64,000 nucleotides of DNA from the NCBI RefSeq assembly GCF_019249795.2, contig NZ_CP156891.1, forward strand, positions 496,001 through 560,000, read 5' to 3'. The position numbers were made by a program, and so were the translations under genes. Origin of the DNA: Segatella copri (GTDB lineage: Bacteria; Bacteroidota; Bacteroidia; Bacteroidales; Bacteroidaceae). Below are positions 50,791 through 60,216 of the stretch, in pieces. The notes under the pieces are model-generated. The model was not told where the DNA came from. It made no database searches and worked only from the letters and a program-made list of their open reading frames with translations. Position 1 is the stretch's first letter; the number at the start of each line of letters is the position of its first letter.

Positions 50791-52782
50791 ATGAAAGAAA
50801 AAGCAGAAAGTTCAGCAGCCTGCAACCATCACAGAGTAGGCTTCCTGGGATTGCTCGTTACATTAGGCATTGTATTCGGAGACATCGGAACATCACCTCT
50901 CTATGTGATGAAGGCTATCCTGCATACGGGCGAAAGCATCAGCGAGAGCACCATCCTGGGCGCACTGTCATGCATCATCTGGACACTCACCCTCCAGACC
51001 ACCATCAAATATGTATGCGTGGCGCTGCGTGCCGACAACAATGGCGAGGGAGGCATCCTCGCCCTCTATGCCTTGCTGCGCCGACTCAAGAGCAAGTGGA
51101 TTTACCTACTGGCCATCATTGGCGCAAGCACCCTGCTGGCAGACGGAATCATCACTCCTGCCATCACCGTGACCACAGCCATCGAAGGACTCGAAAGCAT
51201 CAGTCCCAACCTGCCAGTTATCCCCATCACCCTTGCTATCATCACCATCATCTTCTTCGTGCAGCGGTTTGGCACAGAGAGTATTGGCAAATCGTTTGGC
51301 GTATTTATGCTGCTATGGTTCCTGCTGCTGGGCGTGGTGGGAGCTTTCAGCATCACGTCTTACCCATTGATACTGAAGGCTTTCAACCCCTATTATGCTG
51401 CCATGCTGCTGGCGAAATCGCCTGAATGGTTTCTGATTCTGGGTGCCGTATTTCTCTGTACAACCGGTGCAGAGGCTCTCTATTCCGACCTGGGACATTG
51501 CGGCAGAAAGAACATCGCCATCAGCTGGGGCTTCGTAAAGACCATGCTCATTCTCAACTATCTGGGACAGGGAGCATGGGTGCTGAATCATGCAGATACG
51601 GCGCTGGCTGTGAATCCGTTCTTTGCCATCATGCCGCAGAGCATGCTGTTCTTCGCTATCATCATGGCCACGGGTGCGGCAATCATTGCGAGCCAGGCAC
51701 TCATCAGCGGAACCTTCTCCATATTGAGCGAAGCCATGAACCTGCACTTCTGGCCGCGCATGCGAATCAAGCATCCTACCCATGTTAAGGGGCAGCTCTA
51801 TATCCCGATGATCAACTTCGCCATGTACATCGGCGTGGTTCTCATCATCCTGCTCTTCCGCAACTCCTCGCACATGGAGGCAGCCTACGGACTCGCCATC
51901 ACCATCACCATGCTGATGACTACCCTGCTGCTCGGTTTCTACCTGCACAGCAAGGGAGTGGCACGGATTTTCACGATGCTGTTTATGGGCGCATACTGCA
52001 TCATCGAAGCCATCTTCCTGACTGCCAATCTGTCAAAGTTTCTTGCAGGTGGATGGTGTACGATGCTCATTGGAGGAATCCTGTTCCTGATGATGTACGT
52101 GTGGGTGAAAGCCATGAAGATACGCCGCCATTATATCAGCACCAAACCGCTGGATGATTATTATCAGATTATCTCCGACATCAAGGCCGACGAGAGCATC
52201 CCTAAGTACGCTTCCAACCTGGTTTATGTGAACCACGCCAACAAGGAAGGTGCCGTAGATGACAAGTTGCTCTACTCCATCATCAACAAGCAGCCGAAAC
52301 GTGCAGACCATTACTGGCTTATCAACATGGAGTTTGTTGACACACCTGATACGCTGGAGTACAACTGCGAGACCCTGATTCCCGACACCCTCTACAGCGT
52401 AACCATGCACATTGGTTTCCGCATAGAGCCTAGGGTGAGTCTCTATCTGCGACAAGTAGTGGAAGATCTGGTAACAGACGGAAAGGTAGATTTGCAAAGC
52501 ACCTATCCTTCGCTGCGCAAATACGGAATTCCGGGCGATTTCCGATTCATCATCATTCACCGCGTATATTACCCGGAGAGTTCAGATAATCGCCAACAGA
52601 ACCTGCTGATGAGTATCTACGCTCTTATCAGCAAGATAGGTATTGACGAGCCTAAGGCATTGGGCCTCGACACTTCCATGGTAGTGGTAGAAAGAGTGCC
52701 GCTCATCATCAACCATCCGGTCATTAAGGACAAGGTCATTAAGGTCATTAAGGATTCTGAAACATCACAAAGCAGACAATAA
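50791..52782 (+). CDS. kup: KUP family potassium uptake protein
   Basis: The 663-residue protein has 12 probable transmembrane helices in about 1-450, with the family signature GIVFGDIGTSPLYVMKAILH near the N-terminus, NNGEGGILALYALLRR and ADGIITPAITVTTAIEGL. A cytoplasmic C-terminal region of about 200 residues follows. It imports K+ by proton symport. It is monocistronic between two identical hairpins. Confidence 0.95.
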   Translation: MKEKAESSAACNHHRVGFLGLLVTLGIVFGDIGTSPLYVMKAILHTGESISESTILGALSCIIWTLTLQTTIKYVCVALRADNNGEGGILALYALLRRLKSKWIYLLAIIGASTLLADGIITPAITVTTAIEGLESISPNLPVIPITLAIITIIFFVQRFGTESIGKSFGVFMLLWFLLLGVVGAFSITSYPLILKAFNPYYAAMLLAKSPEWFLILGAVFLCTTGAEALYSDLGHCGRKNIAISWGFVKTMLILNYLGQGAWVLNHADTALAVNPFFAIMPQSMLFFAIIMATGAAIIASQALISGTFSILSEAMNLHFWPRMRIKHPTHVKGQLYIPMINFAMYIGVVLIILLFRNSSHMEAAYGLAITITMLMTTLLLGFYLHSKGVARIFTMLFMGAYCIIEAIFLTANLSKFLAGGWCTMLIGGILFLMMYVWVKAMKIRRHYISTKPLDDYYQIISDIKADESIPKYASNLVYVNHANKEGAVDDKLLYSIINKQPKRADHYWLINMEFVDTPDTLEYNCETLIPDTLYSVTMHIGFRIEPRVSLYLRQVVEDLVTDGKVDLQSTYPSLRKYGIPGDFRFIIIHRVYYPESSDNRQQNLLMSIYALISKIGIDEPKALGLDTSMVVVERVPLIINHPVIKDKVIKVIKDSETSQSRQ

Positions 52783-52783
52783 G

Positions 52784-52822
52784 CAAAAAGGCGAGGCGCT
52801 TTCACAAGCTCCCCGCCTTTAA
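52784..52822 (+). terminator. Terminator of kup
   Basis: AAAGGCG (52787-52793) pairs with CGCCTTT (52814-52820). It is the same sequence as the hairpin at 50521-50559. Confidence 0.75.
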
Positions 52823-52924
52823 CCTATTAGCTAGAAGATTATAGCTAACAACTAACACAAAACCTTATAACTATTTTTCTAATCTTAATCGTTATTTGAA
52901 CCTATGAACGAACATTATTTTTTA

Positions 52925-54406
52925 TTAGAGGATAGTCTTAACAGCCTCCAGCATGCCCTTCTCCTGAATAAGGTCAAGCTCTTTCTTAACCAACTCGGTA
53001 AGGCCAGGAACTGTCTTGTTCAAATCCTCGTGCCAGATATAGTCGAAGCCCAATACGCCCTCAGCTACCTTCTGGGTATCGCCGGTAGCCCAAAGCTCGG
53101 TGAGCTTGTCCATAATCTTCTGGTCATCGTTTGGCTGGATAGGAGCACCATCCTCGCGAACACCACCCTTATAGTAAGTGATGATAGCAGCGAGACCGAA
53201 TACCAAACCCTGTGGCAACTCGCCCTTACGCTCAAGATAAATCTTGACACCAGGCAGGTCGCGAGTCTCAAACTTAGGGAATGAGTTGAGCATGATGCTG
53301 GTTACCTGATGATCTACGAATGGATTCTCGAAACGCTCCAATACGTCTGAAGCGAACTTCTGGAGCTCATCCATAGGGAGATTCAGAGTCTGCATCAACT
53401 CCTCAAACTGTACCTTGTGGATGTACTTGCCCAATACCGGGTGCTCGCAGGCATCGCGAACAATGTTTACACCACTGAGGTATGTAACAGGGCTCAATAC
53501 GGTGTGAGGACCATTCAGCAGGGTAACCTTACGCTCGTGGTATGGCTTCTCATTATCTGTGATAAGCACGTGGAGACCTGCCTTGTGAGCTGGGAACTCC
53601 TCCTTCATCTGCTCTACTGTCATGTTTTCTGCCTTCTCGATAACCCAGAGGTGGAAGCTTTCTGCCTTAACCACGAGGTTGTCCTTGTAGCAAATCTTCT
53701 GCTGAATCTCCTTGATGGTATCGCGTGGGAAACCAGGAACGATGCGGTCTACCAATGTAGCGCAAACGTAGCAGTGGTTGGTGAACCACTCCTTGAAGCC
53801 CTCGTAATCAGCACCCATATCGCCCTTCCAGAGCTCGATATACTGATAGATGCACTCCTTGAGGTGGTGACCGTTGAGGAAGATCAGCTCACATGGCATC
53901 AGGATCATACCCTTGGTTGGGTCGCCCTCGAAGAACTTGTAGCGGTGGAACAAGAGCTGAACCAACTTGCCTGGATAAGAAGCTGCAGGAGCATCTGTAA
54001 ACTTGCAAGAGTCATCGAATGCGATACCAGCCTCTGTAGTGTTAGAGATGATGAAACGCATCTCTGGCTGCTCAGCCAAAGCCATGAAAGCCTGGTTCTG
54101 AGAATATGGGTTCAATGCACGGCTGATAACGTCGATACGCTCCAATGTGTTGATAGCCTGGCCGTTCTCCTTACCCTGAAGGTTTACGTGATAGAGGCAG
54201 TCCTGACCGTTCAGCCAGTCAACCATACCACCAGCCAATGGCTGAACTACAACGACAGAACCGTTGAAGTCGGTCTTCTTGTTCATATTCCATACAATCC
54301 AATCTACGAATGCACGGAGGAAGTTACCTTCACCAAACTGAATGATTTTCTCTGGAGCGACGCTCTTAGGAGCGGTGCGCTTGTTTAATGCTTTTAGCTC
54401 TTTCAT
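52925..54406 (-). CDS. uxaB: Tagaturonate reductase (altronate oxidoreductase)
   Basis: The 493-residue protein belongs to the mannitol dehydrogenase-like family. The N-terminal Rossmann part has APEKIIQFGEGNFLRAFVDW and VVVVQPLAGGMVDWLNGQDC; the catalytic domain has MILMPCELIFLNGHHLKECI, VDRIVPGFPRDT and LHVLITDNEKPYHERKVTLL. It interconverts D-tagaturonate and D-altronate in galacturonate (pectin) breakdown. No other galacturonate genes adjoin it. A minus-strand -7 element (TACCTTTG, 54486-54493) lies upstream. Confidence 0.9.
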   Translation of the reverse strand: MKELKALNKRTAPKSVAPEKIIQFGEGNFLRAFVDWIVWNMNKKTDFNGSVVVVQPLAGGMVDWLNGQDCLYHVNLQGKENGQAINTLERIDVISRALNPYSQNQAFMALAEQPEMRFIISNTTEAGIAFDDSCKFTDAPAASYPGKLVQLLFHRYKFFEGDPTKGMILMPCELIFLNGHHLKECIYQYIELWKGDMGADYEGFKEWFTNHCYVCATLVDRIVPGFPRDTIKEIQQKICYKDNLVVKAESFHLWVIEKAENMTVEQMKEEFPAHKAGLHVLITDNEKPYHERKVTLLNGPHTVLSPVTYLSGVNIVRDACEHPVLGKYIHKVQFEELMQTLNLPMDELQKFASDVLERFENPFVDHQVTSIMLNSFPKFETRDLPGVKIYLERKGELPQGLVFGLAAIITYYKGGVREDGAPIQPNDDQKIMDKLTELWATGDTQKVAEGVLGFDYIWHEDLNKTVPGLTELVKKELDLIQEKGMLEAVKTIL

Positions 54407-54722
54407 GATTTGTTTATTTTGTCTTTATTATTTTACTTTCCGTTTTAAATTCCAATCTATTCATCAGATTGTTTTTTTCTGAGTGCAAAGGTAGTAAATA
54501 TTTCGTTTGATTGTTCCAAAAACAGCGAAAAACTTCACGCAAACCTTTACGCTCCTCACCGGTTCTATACCTTATTATATATAGAACTGCGCAGGCACAA
54601 AATAAAGAAGTAGGGATTTTCCCCCACCCCTTTAGGGGAAATCCCGACCGTGGAAGCAAAAAACATCGTATCTTTGCACCAGAAAAAAAACATGAAGTAT
54701 AACAATTTAAAGATATACGATT
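54407..54722. other. Divergent intergenic region with a hairpin
   Basis: This 316-nt gap holds the uxaB -7 element (CAAAGGTA at 54486-54493) and, for the glycine-rich protein gene, TATCTTTG at 54669-54676. A large imperfect hairpin occupies about 54612-54646 (GGGATTT with AAATCCC, and CCCC with GGGG inside). No gene is seen. Confidence 0.5.
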
Positions 54723-55718
54723 ATGAAACGAATGATAATAGCTCTGGTAGCCATGTTCATGATGACATTCACTACCGCTTCTGCAATGAGTTATGAGCAG
54801 GCAAGACAGCAGGCTCTCTTCCTGACAGACAAGATGGCTTACGAGCTCAATCTTACGGAAGACCAGTATGAGGCAGCTTACGAGGTGAACCTCGACTACC
54901 TGATGAGTGTAGATACATACGATGACCTGTATGGTGCTTACTGGCGCCAGCGCAATATGGATTTGAGCTATATCCTGCTCGACTGGCAGTATAGAACATA
55001 TCTCAATGCCACCTATTTCTACCGTCCGCTCTACTGGAATGCAGGCTACTGGCACTTCGGCATCTACGCCCGCTATCCGCGCCGCGACTATTTCTACTTT
55101 GGTCGCCCTCACTTCTACGTATCTTACCGTGGAGGTCATAGCTGGCGAGTAAACGGAAACAGAAGCTGGTATCACGGAAGAAGATTCGGCGGCCCTCACC
55201 CTGGTGGATATCCTAGAGTAGGTATGAGAGACGGATTCAACCGTGGTGATTACGGCAGAGGAAGATCTTTCGGAAATCTGAACCGCGAGAACAGACCTCA
55301 GATGAACCCAAACCGTGGTTTCGGTAATGCAAGCCGCCCTAACAACAACGCTGGCTTCGGAAACAGCAACCGTCCTCAGAACGGAGGCTTCGGAAATAAC
55401 AACGGAGGCTTCGGCAACAGCAGCAACCGGGGCTTCGGCAATAGCAACAGTCGCCCTAACCGCGGTTTCGGCAGCAGCAACAGCAGCACCAGCAACAACC
55501 GAGGTTTCGGAAACAGCAGCCGTGGGTTCGGAAACAGCAGCCGTGGGTTCGGAAACAGCAGCTTCGGAAGCGGAAGAAGTAATATCTTCGGGGGCAACCG
55601 CAGCAGCATGAGCCGTTCATTCAGCAGCGGTTCCGGCAACCGTGGCGGCGGATTCACCCCTCGCTCTTCTACACCAAGCAAGAACAATGGCGGTGGAAGC
55701 TTCGGACACAGAAGATAA
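54723..55718 (+). CDS. Secreted protein with Gly/Asn/Ser/Phe repeats
   Basis: The 331-residue protein has a signal peptide (MKRMIIALVAMFMMTFTTAS) and a helical region of about 25-110 (YEQARQQALFLTDKMAYELN). An aromatic, arginine-rich middle follows (YARYPRRDYFYFGRPHFYVS, HSWRVNGNRSWYHGRRFGG). From about 190 it consists of RGFGNS/GFGNSN repeats, ending in a basic GSFGHRR. The helical part has the look of a short EF-like or Spy-like module (LTEDQYEAAYEVNLDYLMSV). The tail is strongly disordered or phase-separating by composition. No family is assigned; it is probably surface or periplasmic. Confidence 0.75.
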   Translation: MKRMIIALVAMFMMTFTTASAMSYEQARQQALFLTDKMAYELNLTEDQYEAAYEVNLDYLMSVDTYDDLYGAYWRQRNMDLSYILLDWQYRTYLNATYFYRPLYWNAGYWHFGIYARYPRRDYFYFGRPHFYVSYRGGHSWRVNGNRSWYHGRRFGGPHPGGYPRVGMRDGFNRGDYGRGRSFGNLNRENRPQMNPNRGFGNASRPNNNAGFGNSNRPQNGGFGNNNGGFGNSSNRGFGNSNSRPNRGFGSSNSSTSNNRGFGNSSRGFGNSSRGFGNSSFGSGRSNIFGGNRSSMSRSFSSGSGNRGGGFTPRSSTPSKNNGGGSFGHRR

Positions 55719-55814
55719 GAAAAGAGAAAGAGTTAAAATTTCAAGTTTATAAAGACAGAGAGTTAAGAAAAATCAAGACCTCAAGTAAGAGAGTAAGAAA
55801 AATCAAGTACAAAA

Positions 55815-55857
55815 AATGGGAATTTGCATCGGTTCATACCATTCGCAAATTCCCATT
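55815..55857 (-). terminator. Terminator of the rnf operon
   Basis: AATGGGAATTTGC (55815-55827) pairs perfectly with GCAAATTCCCATT (55845-55857); the minus-strand transcript then enters a U run. Confidence 0.85.
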
Positions 55858-55885
55858 ATTATTTTATCAACTTTCAGTAAAAGTT

Positions 55886-56488
55886 TTACTCCAATCCGAA
55901 GAGCGATTTCAAACCGCCATCTACGCCCGAGAATCCCATGAAGGCGAGGCTGAGGAGCGCTGCAGTTACCATGACGATAGCTACGCCCTGCATGCCCTTA
56001 GGAATACGGACCAAAGCCTGCTGCTCGCGAATGCCGGCAAAGACAATGAGAGCCAGGGCAAAGCCGAGAGCGGTAGAGAAGGCGTAAACCACGCTCTCAA
56101 GCAGATTGTAATCCTTCTGGATAACCAGGATGGCTACACCCAGCACGGCACAGTTGGTAGTAATCAGAGGCAGGAAGATACCGAGTGCCTGATAAAGTGC
56201 AGGAGAAACCTTCTTCAGGATAATCTCTACCATCTGAACCAAGGCTGCAATCACGAGGATGAACGCCAGGGTCTGGAGATATTGCAATCCGAACGGATCG
56301 AGTACATACTTCTGAACACACCAGGTAATGATGGTTGCCAGGGTCAAGACAAAAGCGATGGCACCACCCATACCGATGGCTGTATCAACTTTCTTCGATA
56401 CGCCCAGGAATGGACAGATACCGAGAAACTGCGACAAGACGATGTTGTTGACGAATATCGCAGAGATAAATATCAATAAATATTCCAT
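55886..56488 (-). CDS. rnfA: Rnf electron transport complex subunit A
   Basis: The 200-residue integral membrane protein has six helices. [20 protein letters not shown] carries the conserved Cys of the Fe centre shared with RnfE, and [20 protein letters not shown] the second. It is homologous to NqrE. It is the last gene of the operon, in order rseC, rnfB, C, D, G, E, A. Confidence 0.95.
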   Translation of the reverse strand: MEYLLIFISAIFVNNIVLSQFLGICPFLGVSKKVDTAIGMGGAIAFVLTLATIITWCVQKYVLDPFGLQYLQTLAFILVIAALVQMVEIILKKVSPALYQALGIFLPLITTNCAVLGVAILVIQKDYNLLESVVYAFSTALGFALALIVFAGIREQQALVRIPKGMQGVAIVMVTAALLSLAFMGFSGVDGGLKSLFGLE

Positions 56489-56529
56489 AATTTCTATTTT
56501 ATTTCATTGATTTGAAGCGATGCCTACGC

Positions 56530-57114
56530 TTACTTCTTTACCTTATTAAATATAGCAATGATGTAACCCAAGGTGAGGAAAGCTCCAGGAGGCAGGATGA
56601 ACATCAGAATGTTGGTAGTCTCCGGCAACAGAGTGATACCGAATACACTACCTGCACCGAGTATCTCGCGGGCACTACCCAGGATGGTCAAACCGAGGGT
56701 GAAACCCAAACCGCAACCAATGCCATCGAAGAGGCTGGCAACAGGCGAATTCTTGGCAGCAAAGCTCTCTGCTCTACCCAGGATGATACAGTTTACTACA
56801 ATCAGCGGAATATAAATACCCAGCGCCTGATTGATGCTGTCAGGAGCATAAGCGCTCATCAACATCTGAAGGATGGTTACGAAGGCTGCAATCACTACGA
56901 TGAAAACAGGGATGCGAACCATATCCGGGGTAATCTTCTTGATACAGGAAATAACAAAGTTGGTACAAATCAGCACCGCCATGGTAGCCAATCCCATAGA
57001 GAGACCGTTGATGGCGCTGGTTGTTGTAGCCAAAGTAGGACACATACCGAGAAGCAACACGAAGGTTGGATTCTCCTTGATGAGTCCGTTCATCAAAATC
57101 TTAACATTACTCAT
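56530..57114 (-). CDS. rnfE: Rnf electron transport complex subunit E
   Basis: The 194-residue integral membrane protein is homologous to NqrD. NPTFVLLLGMCPTLATTTSA and LGIYIPLIVVNCIILGRAES carry the Cys residues expected at the Fe centre. It lies 6 nt after rnfG and 41 nt before rnfA. Confidence 0.95.
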   Translation of the reverse strand: MSNVKILMNGLIKENPTFVLLLGMCPTLATTTSAINGLSMGLATMAVLICTNFVISCIKKITPDMVRIPVFIVVIAAFVTILQMLMSAYAPDSINQALGIYIPLIVVNCIILGRAESFAAKNSPVASLFDGIGCGLGFTLGLTILGSAREILGAGSVFGITLLPETTNILMFILPPGAFLTLGYIIAIFNKVKK

Positions 57115-57120
57115 ATCGGT

Positions 57121-57795
57121 TTATCCTTTCTTTTCGTTATGTTCAACTTTAGATGCACCACTCTCTGCATCTGCTTTCTGAGATGCACCGCTCTCACCGT
57201 CAACATCCTTCTTGGCATAAACGGCATAAGCCTGATTGATAGCCTTGAGGAAGGCGCGGCTGGTAATGGTAGAAGCGGTAATGGCGTCTACGGCATTGCC
57301 ACTCTTATCGTCCTTAGATACGTGGAGGTCGCCATCCTTTGGAGTCTTACCGATAATGCTTCCCTTTCCGTCCTTCTGGAACCAGGTAGCAGCCTTGGCG
57401 CCCAGACCCGGAGTTTCTGAAGCCTGAAGCACGGTATAACCCATAATCTTGCCCTCGGTATCGAAGCCTACGAGCACCTTCAGATCGCCACCGAAACCAC
57501 CGGTAGTACTCTCTACGGCAGCACCCAGCTGCTTGCCGCTCTTGTCAGAGCACTTGTGGATGGTGAAAGAGAATTCCTTACCGCCAAACTCCTGCTTTAC
57601 CTCTTCAGGCTCAGCCACCTGGAGATCTTCTGTACCCATCACACTCTTAATACCGGCAGCCAGACTCTGTGCAGCCTTCTCGGCGATAGGACCAGATGTA
57701 AGATGATTGATATATGCAAGAACAGCACCTACGATGAGCGCTACGCCCACCAGCACAAGCACCATGTTCTTTAATGATGATTCTAATTTCTGCAT
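57121..57795 (-). CDS. rnfG: Rnf electron transport complex subunit G (FMN-binding)
   Basis: The 224-residue protein starts MQKLESSLKNMVLVLVGVAL with one membrane helix. The periplasmic FMN-binding domain ends with the flavinylation site DAITASTITS. Compared with the NqrC site in this window (DAVTGATLTS) the Gly-Ala pair is replaced by Ala-Ser while the acceptor Thr is kept. A charged tail with the repeat SGASQKADAESGASKVEHNE follows. RnfG carries FMN and passes electrons through the complex. Confidence 0.93.
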   Translation of the reverse strand: MQKLESSLKNMVLVLVGVALIVGAVLAYINHLTSGPIAEKAAQSLAAGIKSVMGTEDLQVAEPEEVKQEFGGKEFSFTIHKCSDKSGKQLGAAVESTTGGFGGDLKVLVGFDTEGKIMGYTVLQASETPGLGAKAATWFQKDGKGSIIGKTPKDGDLHVSKDDKSGNAVDAITASTITSRAFLKAINQAYAVYAKKDVDGESGASQKADAESGASKVEHNEKKG

Positions 57796-57808
57796 GTCTC
57801 TGTCCTCC

Positions 57809-58810
57809 TTATTTCTTAGCTGGCTTCTCACCGAAGCGCTTTGGTTTAACGTATGTGTTAATAAGAGGTGTGAACGCATTCATGATAAGAATGGCGAACG
57901 ACATACCTTCTGGATAGCTACCCCAGTTACGGATGATGACGGTCAGCAGACCGATGCATACACCGTAGATAAGCATGCCCTTGTGGGTCATCGGAGAGGT
58001 TACATAATCAGTAGCCATGAAGATGGCACCGAGCATCAGACCACCACTGAAGATGACAGCCAGAGGATTGGCATAAACAGGATTAGCCAAATGCATCAAA
58101 CCGCTGAAAACGAATACGGTAGCGATGATGCTGACTGGAATATGCCAGGTAATGACCTTCTTCCAGAGCATGTAAGCCAAACCGAGCAAGAGGGCGAATG
58201 CACAAACCTCACCGGTAGTACCGGCACCGAAGGTATCGCCAGTGGCACCGAAGAGCAGGCTCATCGCATCAGGCAACTGGTTGAGAACTGAAGCATCGCC
58301 CGTCTTGATGGCGGTCTTCATGATAGCCAGCGGAGTAGCACCCGTTGTAGCATCTGTATAGCTGAGCATCTGTCCGGCTATAGGCCATGAAGTCATCTGG
58401 GCAGGGAAGCTGACGAGCAGGAAGCAACGGCCTACCAAAGCGGGATTGAAAGGATTGTTACCCAAACCGCCGAAGCTCATCTTACCTACACCGATGGCAA
58501 ACAGGGCACCGATGATGATGATCCAGAGAGGAAGGTTACTTGGCAAGTTCATGCCGAGCAAGAGACCGGTGATGATGGCAGAACCATCGAGCAAGCTGGT
58601 CTCCTCCTTCAGGAGATATTTTGTAATTGCCCACTCAAAGAAGACGCAGGCTGCCACAGAGGTAAGCAGTACGACTGCTGAACCCAAGCCGAAGAAATAG
58701 AAAGATGCGAGGATGGCAGGCACGAGAGCGATAATCACTCCGTACATGTTCTTCTCTACGCTCTCATTTCCATGAGCGTGTGGCGATAATGAAACGATTA
58801 ATTTACCCAT
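57809..58810 (-). CDS. rnfD: Rnf electron transport complex subunit D
   Basis: The 333-residue polytopic membrane protein is homologous to NqrB. The covalent FMN site is DATTGATPLA; FFGLGSAVVLLTSVAACVFF and MATDYVTSPMTHKGMLIYGV are conserved stretches. It starts 14 nt upstream of rnfG. Confidence 0.95.
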   Translation of the reverse strand: MGKLIVSLSPHAHGNESVEKNMYGVIIALVPAILASFYFFGLGSAVVLLTSVAACVFFEWAITKYLLKEETSLLDGSAIITGLLLGMNLPSNLPLWIIIIGALFAIGVGKMSFGGLGNNPFNPALVGRCFLLVSFPAQMTSWPIAGQMLSYTDATTGATPLAIMKTAIKTGDASVLNQLPDAMSLLFGATGDTFGAGTTGEVCAFALLLGLAYMLWKKVITWHIPVSIIATVFVFSGLMHLANPVYANPLAVIFSGGLMLGAIFMATDYVTSPMTHKGMLIYGVCIGLLTVIIRNWGSYPEGMSFAILIMNAFTPLINTYVKPKRFGEKPAKK

Positions 58811-58860
58811 TTTATCTTTTAAATTCTTTCTTAAATGAAATTCATTCTTGACGTGAACGC

Positions 58861-60213
58861 TTACTTCTTGGCGTTGCGAGCTTTGATAATGCCCATTACC
58901 GCACCCTTACCATTGATAATATTATCGAGGATAGGACGATGTGAAGGACAGGTGAACTGGCATGAACCGCAGGCGATGCAGGATGTTACCTCCTCTGCCT
59001 CCAGGCGCTCATAATCCTTCACTACGCTCAGGGTAGCGAGCAAATATGGCTCCAGACCCATTGGGCAGGCATCCACACACTTGGCACAGCGGATACATGG
59101 CTGAGCCTTCTTGCGATGAGCATCAGCATCGGTCAATACGGTGATGGAGTTGGTACCCTTGGTTACCGGTACATCGAGGCTGATTACAGCCTTACCCATC
59201 ATCGGACCACCAGCCAGCACCTTGTTGTCACCCTCAGGCAAACCTCCGCAGTTCTCAATCATCTGAGAGAATGGAGTACCCATACGTACGAGGAAGTTGC
59301 CCGGTTTCTTCACCTGCTTACCGGTAACGGTAGTATAGCGTTCGAAGAGAGGTTTATTCTTCATAACTGCCTGATAAACAGCGAAGGCAGTACCTACATT
59401 CTGAACAATTGCTCCAACGTTGACAGGGATAGCTGGAGGAGCAGGAACCTGACGGCGGATAACGGCATCCACCAGCTGCTTCTCACCTCCCTGAGGGTAC
59501 TTCTTAGCCAGAGGTACAATCTCGATACGAGCGTCATTAGCAGTCTTTTCCTCGAAGAGTTTGATGGCAGCAGGTTTGTTATCCTCGATACCGATGTAGC
59601 CCTTCTCTACCTTAGCCGCCTTCATCAGGAGGTTCAAGCCAACGAGAATCTCATCGGCATGCTCCATCATCAGGCGATAGTCGGCTGTGATATAAGGCTC
59701 ACACTCTACGCCGTTGATGATGACGCACTCAGCCTTGGCTCCTGGAGGAGGACAAAGCTTGATAAAGGTAGGAAAACCGGCACCACCCATACCAGTGACA
59801 CCAGCTACCTTGATGCGGTTTACGATTTCCTCTGGAGTAAGCTCTGTATGAGCCTCAAGCGTTTCGAGTTTATCAGAGCGGTCGATACTCTCCTCCCACT
59901 CATCGCCTTCTACATTAATAATGATGCAAGGCTTGCGATAACCGGTAGCATCAATAGATGTATCTACCTTGAACACAGTTCCTGATACAGAACTGTAAAT
60001 AGGAGCACTCACAAAGCCACCAGCCTCAGCAATGAGTGTACCCACCTTCACCTTGTCGCCCTTGGCAACTACAGGCTTGGCAGGAGCACCGATGTGCTGA
60101 CCAAGTGGGAAAATAGCCTGCTTAGGGAGAGGAGCTACCTGAGTAGCCATCTCGGCAGTAATCTTATTCTCTTCTGGGTGAACTCCACCAATTCTAAAAG
60201 TTCTCAAATTCAT
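58861..60213 (-). CDS. rnfC: Rnf electron transport complex subunit C
   Basis: The 450-residue soluble subunit has an NADH/FMN-binding region (GVTGMGGAGFPTFIKLCPPP at about 139-158, homologous to NuoF) and two 4Fe-4S clusters near the C-terminus (CIRCAKCVDACPMGL and CIACGSCQFTCPSHRP). It couples NAD reduction to ferredoxin oxidation through the membrane subunits. It lies 3 nt after rnfB. Confidence 0.96.
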   Translation of the reverse strand: MNLRTFRIGGVHPEENKITAEMATQVAPLPKQAIFPLGQHIGAPAKPVVAKGDKVKVGTLIAEAGGFVSAPIYSSVSGTVFKVDTSIDATGYRKPCIIINVEGDEWEESIDRSDKLETLEAHTELTPEEIVNRIKVAGVTGMGGAGFPTFIKLCPPPGAKAECVIINGVECEPYITADYRLMMEHADEILVGLNLLMKAAKVEKGYIGIEDNKPAAIKLFEEKTANDARIEIVPLAKKYPQGGEKQLVDAVIRRQVPAPPAIPVNVGAIVQNVGTAFAVYQAVMKNKPLFERYTTVTGKQVKKPGNFLVRMGTPFSQMIENCGGLPEGDNKVLAGGPMMGKAVISLDVPVTKGTNSITVLTDADAHRKKAQPCIRCAKCVDACPMGLEPYLLATLSVVKDYERLEAEEVTSCIACGSCQFTCPSHRPILDNIINGKGAVMGIIKARNAKK

Positions 60214-60216
60214 GAT

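Noticed and set aside
54414..55199. Minus-strand open frame overlapping the glycine-rich protein gene
   Set aside because: It covers a promoter region and the plus-strand signal peptide; its composition is not protein-like.
55315..55660. Tandem DNA repeats as an intergenic satellite
   Set aside because: They are in frame within the glycine-rich secreted protein and follow its amino-acid repeats.
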